From the IMG/VR virus record IMGVR_UViG_3300029892_000018, positions 1 to 23,522 of that record: a stretch of DNA of 23,522 nt. One strand, written 5' to 3'. The stretch's first letter is position 1, and each line of letters opens with the position of its first letter. Source of the DNA: a virus. Made by a program: the position numbers and the translations under genes. Under the pieces are notes generated by a model that did no database searches, was not told where the DNA came from, and saw nothing but the letters and a program-made list of their open reading frames with translations. Positions 1 to 4,853 of the stretch are shown here, in pieces.

Positions 1-3
1 GTA

Positions 4-1302
4 ATGGAAAAACTTTTAGAAATTGAAGAAATAATAATTGGCGGACTAATATCAGACCCCAATTCATTGATAAAAGTCAGTGACAAAATCACGCCTGAGC
101 ATTTCACGGACAAAAATCTAAGACTTATCTATGAAGAAATCTTAAAACAATATTCAAAAGACCAGAATTATGATTTAATAAGTCTGTATAATGCCTTAAA
201 GCCTCATAGAATAGAAGCAAGTTATTTATCAAAGCTCAGCAGCAATTCGATTTCAACTGTTTTTATTGACAAGCATTGTGAAATCTTAATCGAAAAAAAC
301 ACAAGGCACAGATTAAAGGAACTTGGTAAATTCCTAAGCTCTGCTAACGATTTAACTGATACGAACGAGTTATTAGAGCAAACAGAAAAATTATTATTTG
401 ATATTTCAATTAAGAAAAAAACTAATTTTTTTCATATATCAGACCCCACAAATCAATTATTAGAACAAATTGATGCTATTAAAAGCAACAGAGCGGACAC
501 CTCAAGATTAAAAACAGGTTTTTGGGATTTGGATTATTATACGGGAGGATTTGAAGCGGGAAACCTTTACATCCTTGCAGCAAGACCTTCTATGGGAAAA
601 TCTTCTTTAATGCTGAACATTGCTGAAAACATATCGAAATACTTCCCTGTATTTATAATAAGTCTTGAAATGTCAAGCGAAAACCTTGCAGGCAGGTTAA
701 TTGCCCAGAACTCAGGAATAAGTTATTTATCTTTGTTGTCGGGAAGATTTGAAAACAACGAAAATGTATTAAAGGCAAGCCATTATGTAAGAAACCTAAA
801 AATCTTCATTGATGACAGTGCCTCACTGAATATCCAGGAAATAAAAAGCAGGATACGAAAAATCAAATTAGAAAAAGATATTAAAGTAGTTTTTATTGAT
901 TACCTGCAAAAAATCACAGCAAAAGCCGAAAGCAGAGTAAGAGAAATGGGTTTAATTGCTTCTGAATTAAAAGCAATTGCAAAAGAATTAAAAATTCCTG
1001 TTATAGCAGTTTCACAACTCAGCAGGTCAGTTGAGCAGAGGCAAGTCAAAAGACCAAATTTATCAGATTTAAGAGACAGCGGAGAAATAGAACAAGAAGC
1101 CGATGTAGTCATCTTTATTTACCGCCCCGAATATTACAAATTAGACAAATTTGAAGATGGTACAGAAAGCAAAGGCAAAGCTGAAATAATCATTGCAAAG
1201 AACAGAAACGGTTCAGTCGGAGATTTCAGATTAGAATTCAATCAGGGATTAACAAGGTTTGAAAATCCTAAGGTCCAAATTTCTGATGATGGAATTATTT
1301 AA
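4..1302 (+). CDS. dnaB: Replicative DNA helicase, DnaB family
   Basis: Hexameric ATP-driven helicase that unwinds the phage replication fork and usually contacts primase. The 432-aa length is typical of DnaB. Residues 1-135 resemble the DnaB N-terminal helical domain. The RecA-like C-terminal domain shows Walker A (ARPSMGKSS, about 193-201), the catalytic Glu in SLEMS (E222), Walker B (VVFIDYLQ, about 295-302), the VIAVSQLSRSVEQR segment (333-346), the SDLRDSGEIEQEAD motif (354-367) and the IIAKNRNG arginine-finger region (396-403). All key residues are present and I see no intein. The first ATG is 3 bases into the window, so its ribosome-binding site and any upstream operon partner are out of view. 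The next gene starts 23 bp downstream on the same strand. Family assignment is secure; that it serves phage replication is inferred from context. Confidence 0.95.
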   Translation: MEKLLEIEEIIIGGLISDPNSLIKVSDKITPEHFTDKNLRLIYEEILKQYSKDQNYDLISLYNALKPHRIEASYLSKLSSNSISTVFIDKHCEILIEKNTRHRLKELGKFLSSANDLTDTNELLEQTEKLLFDISIKKKTNFFHISDPTNQLLEQIDAIKSNRADTSRLKTGFWDLDYYTGGFEAGNLYILAARPSMGKSSLMLNIAENISKYFPVFIISLEMSSENLAGRLIAQNSGISYLSLLSGRFENNENVLKASHYVRNLKIFIDDSASLNIQEIKSRIRKIKLEKDIKVVFIDYLQKITAKAESRVREMGLIASELKAIAKELKIPVIAVSQLSRSVEQRQVKRPNLSDLRDSGEIEQEADVVIFIYRPEYYKLDKFEDGTESKGKAEIIIAKNRNGSVGDFRLEFNQGLTRFENPKVQISDDGII

Positions 1303-1325
1303 ACATTCAAAAACACGGAGCAAAA

Positions 1326-1724
1326 ATGAACGATAAAACCATTCGGAATGAAGAAATCTTTGAACTTTATAAACAAAAATTATTCACAATAAAACAACTT
1401 GCTTACAAATACAAAGTAAGCCGTAAACACTTAAGAGCAGTTTTCACTAAAAACAACATTGACATATGGGAGGATGAACATAAAAAAATCCGTAATGAAT
1501 ACATAGAAAAATACAGACAAAAACAAATGAGCAGAGAAGAAATCAGAAAAGCACTTAAAAAGTCAAGAAGTGCAGTTGATGGTATGCTAAGGAGTGCGGG
1601 CTTAGAATTTTGGGATGCGAAATTCCATCTTTCTAAGCCCAAAGAAAAACCCCGAAGTAAAAGCAAGTTTTATTCGTATGATGAATTTTTCAAGAACACT
1701 ATTTTTTACCGATTCAACGAATGA
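1326..1724 (+). CDS. Small protein with two tandem HTH-like units
   Basis: A 132-aa basic protein of unknown role, probably DNA-binding. It contains an apparent internal duplication: residues about 12-48 (ELYKQKLFTIKQLAYKYKVS onward, ending NIDIW) align with about 62-98 (EKYRQKQMSREEIRKALKKS onward, ending GLEFW). Each unit looks like a helix-turn-helix of the kind found in terminase small subunits, recombinases and homing-enzyme DNA-binding modules. The Lys/Arg-rich C-terminus (about 100-132) has no recognisable fold. The ATG is preceded by CGGAGCAAAA, a ribosome-binding leader shared with the leftward small genes nearby. It sits 23 bp after dnaB, so it is probably co-transcribed, and it ends before a convergent terminator. 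A regulator or replication-accessory role is inference only. Confidence 0.8.
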   Translation: MNDKTIRNEEIFELYKQKLFTIKQLAYKYKVSRKHLRAVFTKNNIDIWEDEHKKIRNEYIEKYRQKQMSREEIRKALKKSRSAVDGMLRSAGLEFWDAKFHLSKPKEKPRSKSKFYSYDEFFKNTIFYRFNE

Positions 1725-1762
1725 AATGTTCGCTTTAATTAAGGACGATTATTTTGTTAGCA

Positions 1763-1797
1763 AAAATCCCAATGCTCAAGAAAAGCACCGGGATTTT
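1763..1797. terminator. Bidirectional intrinsic terminator between convergent genes
   Basis: An interrupted hairpin lies in the only gap between the rightward dnaB/HTH genes (ending 1724) and the leftward genes (ending 1865). The outer arms are AAAATCCC (1763-1770) and GGGATTTT (1790-1797). The inner arms are TGCT (1773-1776) and AGCA (1784-1787), around a 7-nt loop. The arms end in A/T runs on both strands, and a T-tract follows at about 1807-1815 on the + strand. The symmetry and position fit a terminator working in both directions. Confidence 0.7.
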
Positions 1798-1864
1798 ATT
1801 CACTGTTAATTTTTTCGCAATCATAAAGAATCCTTTTTTTGAGATGAAAAATTTGCGCCCCGAA

Positions 1865-2101
1865 TTAAGAGACTTCCACCCAAATCTTAAACGGGAGATT
1901 TTCATCAGTATTATAAGGGCTATAAATATTCCCTTTTGAATCCGAAGCAAAACTTCTAACCGTTCCATCTTCAAAAAGGGAGTCCCAAATATCCGTTGGT
2001 TTAACAAGTCTGTATTTATCTTTCACTTTAGTTTTAACAACCAAAGGCAAAGGATTATAACCAAATTTATTGATTATTTCTTCAATTGAGTAGGTTTTCA
2101 T
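1865..2101 (-). CDS. Hypothetical small protein, leftward early-type gene
   Basis: A 78-aa protein I do not recognise. It begins MKTYSIEEIINKFGYNPLPL and has several Tyr/Trp residues, with no signal peptide or membrane segment. The start is supported by AAGGAGC (complement at 2110-2116) 8 bases before the ATG. It is the last gene of a leftward group (3013-3228, 2400-2747, 2123-2359, then this one) and ends at the convergent terminator. A longer minus-strand reading frame at 1735-2007 overlaps it in another frame but has no such ribosome-binding site. Genes of this size next to replication genes in phages are often early host-takeover or anti-defence genes; nothing in the sequence shows that here. 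Confidence 0.75.
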   Translation of the reverse strand: MKTYSIEEIINKFGYNPLPLVVKTKVKDKYRLVKPTDIWDSLFEDGTVRSFASDSKGNIYSPYNTDENLPFKIWVEVS

Positions 2102-2122
2102 AATTTTTTGCTCCTTTCTTTT

Positions 2123-2359
2123 TTATTTTGATTTTATTTCAATCTCTTTTATTGGGTGGAAGGTTAAGCCTTCTCCTAAATACTCATCTTCGGTTGGCAT
2201 TGCATTATAAAATCTTATACCGTAGCCGATAGACTTACCGCAGTTCAGGAAATCGCCTAAAATTGGTTTTACTCCATTCTTAACCCAGATATTAAATCTC
2301 TGGGAGTTGAACTCTAAAAATTCTTTTTCTATTTCATTTATTGATTTTCTCGTTTCCAT
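2123..2359 (-). CDS. Hypothetical small protein, leftward early-type gene
   Basis: A 78-aa protein of unknown function, starting METRKSINEIEKEF, with a charged helical N-terminus and a Gly/Tyr-containing centre (GKSIGYGIRFYN). No catalytic motif, signal peptide or membrane segment is seen. AAGGAGC (complement at 2367-2373) lies 7 bases before the ATG and fixes the start; this leader is nearly identical to that of the next gene downstream. It is separated from its neighbours by 21 bp and 40 bp and probably shares their transcript. Confidence 0.75.
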   Translation of the reverse strand: METRKSINEIEKEFLEFNSQRFNIWVKNGVKPILGDFLNCGKSIGYGIRFYNAMPTEDEYLGEGLTFHPIKEIEIKSK

Positions 2360-2399
2360 TTTTTTTGCTCCTTTATTTTAAGAGTATTTTCAAATTTAT

Positions 2400-2747
2400 T
2401 TAGTCCGCATTTATAAATTTGTGATATAAGTTTTCAAATTCTGTCCAACCCTCGTTCGATAAATATTCTATGAGATATTTTTTTGCGTCTTGCTTAATTA
2501 TTCGAGCTTCGCAAAATAAAGAGCCGTCTTCATTGACCATATAGATACCAGTCAAACCATTTATTCTCACCGCCGCAGGCTTATACCATCCCGAATTTGT
2601 ACTATTTAAATTTAAAACAGTCAAGCATTTATCCAAATCATCATGGATTGTATTGCCCACCCAAAATAATTTTCCCACAGTATCCCCGATTGTTTTTAAA
2701 GCTTTTATTCTGGCTTCATTGTCTTTTGTATTTGCCAAAGTTTCCAT
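2400..2747 (-). CDS. Hypothetical protein, leftward early-type gene
   Basis: A 115-aa protein I cannot assign. It starts METLANTKDNEARIKALKTI and contains the segment WYKPAAVRINGLTGIYMVN, which suggests a small mixed alpha/beta fold. No transmembrane or catalytic motif is visible. The ribosome-binding site is AAGGGGC (complement around 2753-2759), close to the AAGGAGC of the two genes downstream. The region just upstream on its coding strand (2748-3012) contains the lone CRISPR-like repeat and operator-like palindromes, so its promoter may lie there. Confidence 0.75.
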   Translation of the reverse strand: METLANTKDNEARIKALKTIGDTVGKLFWVGNTIHDDLDKCLTVLNLNSTNSGWYKPAAVRINGLTGIYMVNEDGSLFCEARIIKQDAKKYLIEYLSNEGWTEFENLYHKFINAD

Positions 2748-2834
2748 TTTTTGCCCCTTCTTTTTTATTTAAGAATTAAATTAAATCTTTGTTGTTTAAA
2801 AAAAAAAATAATTAGTTAAAAATTTATTAATTCA

Positions 2835-2853
2835 GGGCGTAAAAATTACGCCC
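2835..2853. promoter_or_regulatory. Operator-like palindrome GGGCGTAA-AAA-TTACGCCC
   Basis: A perfect 8-bp inverted repeat around a central AAA. Its right arm is part of the motif TTACGCCCCGAAGTAAA (2846-2862), which recurs with one mismatch at 3584-3600 and in shortened form at 3616-3627. It could be a repressor operator for the leftward genes or a short hairpin in a leftward transcript; the sequence does not decide. Confidence 0.4.
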
Positions 2854-2905
2854 CGAAGTAAAAAATGAATTTTGAGCAATAAAAAAAGCGAACCAATCCA
2901 GCACA

Positions 2906-2935
2906 GTTTTAATCGAACCATAGTGGAATTGAGAC
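2906..2935 (+). ncRNA. Solitary CRISPR-like repeat, possible RNA anti-CRISPR
   Basis: A 30-bp element beginning GTTTTAATCGAACCAT and ending GGAATTGAGAC. Length, GTTTTAA start, weak central dyad (CCA-TAG-TGG) and 8-nt 3' handle ATTGAGAC match the form of type I-B/III-style CRISPR repeats, whose handle is commonly ATTGAAAC. There is only one full copy, with no spacer array and no cas gene in the window. One base after it a strong hairpin begins (2937-2966), so a short repeat-plus-hairpin RNA is plausible. Solitary repeat units in phages are known, and some act as RNA anti-CRISPRs (Racrs) by occupying Cas proteins. Resemblance is seen directly; the function is inference. Confidence 0.5.
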
Positions 2936-2936
2936 T

Positions 2937-2966
2937 CCTCACCCGGCCGCCTTCCGCCGGGTGAGG
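2937..2966. repeat. G+C-rich hairpin, copy 1 of a 28-bp repeat
   Basis: An 11-bp perfect stem (arms CCTCACCCGGC and GCCGGGTGAGG) with an 8-nt loop, extremely G+C-rich for this genome. Positions 2938-2965 are identical to 3268-3295. It immediately follows the CRISPR-like repeat and lies downstream of the leftward 71-aa gene. It could be a terminator, although no clear T-run follows on either side, the 3' structure of a small RNA, or one end of a mobile cassette. Confidence 0.75.
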
Positions 2967-2979
2967 TCACAAATTGTGA
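2967..2979. promoter_or_regulatory. Operator-like palindrome TCACAA-A-TTGTGA
   Basis: A perfect 6-bp inverted repeat with one central base, directly abutting hairpin copy 1 and 34 bp beyond the stop of the leftward 71-aa gene. Its size and symmetry suit a dimeric repressor or activator site. No second copy was noticed in the window, so a chance palindrome cannot be excluded. Confidence 0.25.
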
Positions 2980-3012
2980 TACCATTGTTAATTGAAAATT
3001 CAGGGCTTGAGA

Positions 3013-3228
3013 TTATTCGTAATTCTTATCTAATATCTCTATCCCATCATTCCTTGCAATTGCGATGACATTCTCATTGTCATATATACTAATAAATTCA
3101 TCCGTGCCCTTTAAGTCGTAATCGATGACCTTGTTCTCCGCAATACGAAGAGCTTCACTGAAGCTATCACAGCTTGCGATATCGGATGCTCCTTCCGGAG
3201 TCATCATCGCCAATCTAAAATTTGCCAT
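3013..3228 (-). CDS. Small acidic protein in a hairpin-flanked cassette
   Basis: A 71-aa protein with no recognised family. It starts MANFRLAMMTPEGASDIASC and has acidic stretches (ENKVIDYDLKGTDE; YDNEN), giving a clear net negative charge; no membrane or signal segment. The leader before the ATG has only a weak GAAGAG ribosome-binding site. Codon use differs from neighbours, with many G/C-ending codons (GCG, CCG, GTC, ATC, GAC, AAG) against the A-ending habit around it, suggesting separate acquisition. It is bracketed by two identical 28-bp hairpins and by a full and a half CRISPR-like repeat. Small acidic phage proteins beside CRISPR-like sequence make an anti-CRISPR conceivable, but nothing in the protein itself shows it. 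Confidence 0.7.
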   Translation of the reverse strand: MANFRLAMMTPEGASDIASCDSFSEALRIAENKVIDYDLKGTDEFISIYDNENVIAIARNDGIEILDKNYE

Positions 3229-3267
3229 ATAATCTCTTCGGCTCGCCGTCCTTCCAACGACTATTTA

Positions 3268-3295
3268 CTCACCCGGCCGCCTTCCGCCGGGTGAG
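3268..3295. repeat. G+C-rich hairpin, copy 2 of a 28-bp repeat
   Basis: A 28-bp sequence identical to 2938-2965, with 10-bp arms CTCACCCGGC and GCCGGGTGAG. It lies in the leader region of the leftward 71-aa gene, 40 bp before its ATG. With copy 1 it brackets that gene at an outer distance of about 360 bp. Identity over all 28 bases, loop included, implies recent duplication or active maintenance rather than two independently evolved terminators. Confidence 0.75.
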
Positions 3296-3301
3296 AATTA
3301 G

Positions 3302-3318
3302 AGTTTTAATCGAACCAT
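3302..3318 (+). repeat. Half copy of the CRISPR-like repeat
   Basis: AGTTTTAATCGAACCAT is identical to 2905-2921, the first half of the CRISPR-like repeat, in the same orientation. Beyond this the sequence diverges and lacks the GGAATTGAGAC end. A further related fragment, GAACCATTGAAAAC, lies at 3352-3365. The half copy is 6 bp from hairpin copy 2, so the order on the + strand is repeat, hairpin, gene (reversed), hairpin, half repeat. Confidence 0.6.
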
Positions 3319-3530
3319 TGCTTTAATACTATCCATCCCTGTGCCAGAACAGAACCATTGAAAACAAAGCAAAATCAAAGAATCCGAAAAACAAAAATGA
3401 ATCACAATGAAACACGGTAACAAGGAAAATCACTAAAACCACCCCAAAAGCCCCGAATACAAGCCAAAAACGCAACAATTACGAAAATGTATTACATCAG
3501 TACATAATCTCAAAAAGAAACACAAAAATA

Positions 3531-3561
3531 TTGTTTGAATAAGAAAAAATGATTATTTTTG
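3531..3561 (+). promoter_or_regulatory. Candidate Bacteroidota-type promoter for packaging genes
   Basis: TTG/TTTG at 3531-3537 and TATTTTTG at 3554-3561 match the TTG ... TAnnTTTG layout of Bacteroidota primary-sigma promoters with spacing of about 16-20 bp. It points rightward toward the terminase genes, about 210 bp upstream of the first start codon. A motif this loose arises by chance in A/T-rich DNA. An isolated TATAAT at 3671-3676 without a good -35 is a competing candidate. Confidence 0.25.
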
Positions 3562-3583
3562 CAAAGGGTAAAGCAGGTAATTT

Positions 3584-3627
3584 TTACGCCCAGAAGTAAA
3601 GACAATATGTAAATATTACGCCCCGAA
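3584..3627. repeat. Two TTACGCCC-type motifs upstream of terminase genes
   Basis: TTACGCCCAGAAGTAAA (3584-3600) and TTACGCCCCGAA (3616-3627) are spaced 32 bp apart in direct orientation. The first differs by one base from the copy at 2846-2862 on the other side of the 71-aa gene. Three copies in a regulatory stretch fit binding sites for one phage regulator. A caution is that GCCCCGAA is a common word in this genome. Confidence 0.4.
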
Positions 3628-3772
3628 AAAACAGACACAAACTAAGTAACTAAAGTAAATTAAAAAAAAATATAATAGACTCAAACCAATTAAAATAAAA
3701 TATAAAAACAAACAAAAACAAACAGAGAACCAGAAGAACCCAAACGAACATAATCCTTAAAGAAACAAATGA

Positions 3773-4405
3773 ATGAAAGAAAAGAAAGGCGTAGAAAAGC
3801 GACTACAGTACTCTCGGAAGTATTGGCAAATTAAAGCAATCAAAAAATATTGCGAAATTGTAATAAAAAAGGAAACTAAAAGATTAACACGAGATGAATG
3901 GATACAAGTTGGAAAAGCCACACAAAGATGGGTTATTGACGACAAAATCGCATACATAAGAGCAAGAAAAACAATTATGAGCAACCAAGAAATAGTAAAT
4001 CAGACACTAATAAATATGTTGCTGCAAGCAGACATCAGCCCAGAACGAGGGTTTAATCTGCTAAAGGAAGCCGAAAACATTGCAAAAGAGAATAAAAACA
4101 GCGGTGACCTGATAAAAATCGCAGACAGATATCTGGAGCTGCACGGATTAGCTCCGCAAAAAGCCCGGATAATCGTCAAAGAGACAAGAGACACGGTGGA
4201 TTACAGTAATTTATTGCCCAGTAAGGTTAAAAAGAGCATCACTTTAACGACCGAAACATCGGGCAAAAACCTCGAAAATGGAAGATTTTCACGGCAAAAT
4301 ACAAACGAAGGCCTCGAAAACAGCGAAAAAACGCAACCAGAAGACCAAGAAACCGAAGAAACTGAAGAAACAGACGACCAAAAGCCCGAAAATAAGGAAG
4401 AATAA
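3773..4405 (+). CDS. Putative terminase small subunit
   Basis: A 210-aa protein, the likely DNA-recognition subunit that delivers concatemeric DNA to the large terminase. The case is mainly positional: it is the first rightward gene before TerL, with only a 42-aa ORF and one doubtful ORF between. The N-terminus (1-70) is very basic and helical (KKGVEKRLQYSRKYWQIKAI). The centre (90-145) is helical and ends DLIKIADRYLELHGL, a type of helix seen in phage small terminases. The C-terminus (165-210) is low-complexity and acidic (EETEETDDQKPENKEE), suited to contacting TerL or portal. No strong ribosome-binding site precedes the ATG. Alternatives are a regulator or an unrelated early protein. Confidence 0.55.
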   Translation: MKEKKGVEKRLQYSRKYWQIKAIKKYCEIVIKKETKRLTRDEWIQVGKATQRWVIDDKIAYIRARKTIMSNQEIVNQTLINMLLQADISPERGFNLLKEAENIAKENKNSGDLIKIADRYLELHGLAPQKARIIVKETRDTVDYSNLLPSKVKKSITLTTETSGKNLENGRFSRQNTNEGLENSEKTQPEDQETEETEETDDQKPENKEE

Positions 4406-4423
4406 ACCCCAAAAGTTGCGAAA

Positions 4424-4681
4424 ATGGAAAGATTTATCGGCAAAATACAAAAAGCATCTGGAAAAATAACGGAGCGGAAAGGAAAAACAAAGGAAGTGAG
4501 AAACAAAGAACCCCGAAGCCCGAAAGTCAAGCAGGAAATCCCGGAAAATTTTTCAACGGAATTTGACCCCACCCGCCTTTGGAACGGACGGGACGGCGCA
4601 CGGCGGGAAGACCCAATAAATTTTTTGACCAATTTTGGATTTGGTACAATAAATTTTTTGACCAATTTTGGAATTGCTTAA
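4424..4681 (+). CDS. Doubtful 85-aa ORF over a repeat-rich segment
   Basis: An open frame after the putative TerS, starting MERFIGKIQKASGKI. No ribosome-binding site precedes the ATG. The first about 10 codons copy part of the TerS coding sequence (4274-4305 versus 4420-4450). The middle runs through a G+C-rich islet (4565-4613), and the end is a 33-bp tandem repeat read in frame as two copies of INFLTNFG. Very basic, no recognisable domain. It may be a true small gene or simply repeat DNA that happens to stay open; I favour the latter slightly. Confidence 0.3.
   Translation: MERFIGKIQKASGKITERKGKTKEVRNKEPRSPKVKQEIPENFSTEFDPTRLWNGRDGARREDPINFLTNFGFGTINFLTNFGIA
4565..4672. repeat. G+C-rich islet plus 33-bp tandem repeat
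   Basis: Positions 4565-4613 are unusually G+C-rich, with inverted arms CCCGCC (4572-4577) and GGCGGG (4602-4607) and an internal GGACGGGACGG. Directly after come two 26-bp identical units (4614-4639 and 4647-4672, containing TTTTTTGACCAATTTTGG) at a 33-bp period. Each unit carries a small CCAA/TTGG-type dyad. Islet plus tandem repeat, in a gap before TerL, could be a packaging (pac/cos-proximal) site, a REP-like insertion or a protein-binding array. Confidence 0.6.
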
Positions 4682-4704
4682 AAAAATATTCAATTAAGTT
4701 TTAG

Positions 4705-4833
4705 ATGACAAGATACTATTACATACGACCGATAATATACGATGCAGAATTCATTTGGGAGATAAACGGAATGGAAATAGAAGGAATATACACAGAATTT
4801 TGCTATACAGAATTCAGCATAGTATTAAATTAA
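4705..4833 (+). CDS. Putative 42-aa protein upstream of terL
   Basis: A short ORF starting MTRYYYIRPIIYDAEFIWE and ending FCYTEFSIVLN, rich in Tyr, Ile and Glu. It occupies most of the space between the repeat segment and terL, ending 20 bp before the TerL start. No good ribosome-binding site is visible and I recognise no family. It is supported only by position and by an ordinary protein-like composition, so it could be spurious. Confidence 0.35.
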   Translation: MTRYYYIRPIIYDAEFIWEINGMEIEGIYTEFCYTEFSIVLN

Positions 4834-4853
4834 GGACATAAGATAAAAGGAAA

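Larger units (their letters stand above)
2748..3012. other. Non-coding regulatory/accessory gap with CRISPR-like repeat
   Basis: A 265-bp stretch with no credible gene. In + strand order it holds an A/T-rich run including 11 consecutive A residues (about 2800), a 19-bp palindrome (2835-2853), a solitary CRISPR-like repeat (2906-2935), a strong G+C-rich hairpin (2937-2966) and a 13-bp palindrome (2967-2979). This density of structured elements in 150 bp suggests regulatory sites or a small RNA rather than a degraded gene. Confidence 0.7.
3229..3772. other. Long A/C-rich intergenic region between divergent gene groups
   Basis: About 540 bp without a credible gene, between the leftward small genes and the rightward packaging genes. 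The + strand is strikingly poor in T and G over about 3360-3480. It holds hairpin copy 2 (3268-3295), a half CRISPR-like repeat (3302-3318), two TTACGCCC-type motifs (3584-3600, 3616-3627), a Bacteroidota-style promoter candidate (3531-3561) and an isolated TATAAT (3671-3676). The likely role is divergent promoters and their control, possibly a replication origin; no clear iterons or DnaA boxes were seen. Confidence 0.6.

Noticed and set aside
1615-1939. Two + strand open frames (1615-1809 and 1754-1939)
   Set aside because: One overlaps the HTH gene out of frame; the other reads through the terminator and antisense to the leftward gene. Neither has a ribosome-binding site.
1735-2007. A 90-aa minus-strand open frame overlapping the end of the leftward gene group
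   Set aside because: It overlaps the better-supported 78-aa gene (1865-2101) in another frame, covers the terminator hairpin and has no ribosome-binding site.
2990-3020. CAGGGCTTGAG near 3001 as another copy of the GGGCG-type operator
   Set aside because: It shares only a few bases with 2835-2853 and has no inverted partner.
2880-3370. A genuine multi-spacer CRISPR array
   Set aside because: Only one full repeat is present; the other copies are partial and the spacing between them is far from regular, so no array is called.
4201-4665. A 154-aa minus-strand open frame across the 3' end of terS and the repeat segment
   Set aside because: It runs antisense to terS, has Ser/Phe-rich shadow-like composition, no ribosome-binding site, and depends on the repeat region staying open.
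4614-4672. The 33-bp tandem repeat as replication iterons
   Set aside because: Only two copies are present and they lie away from the replication genes, so an iteron origin is not supported; a packaging or regulatory role is at least as likely.
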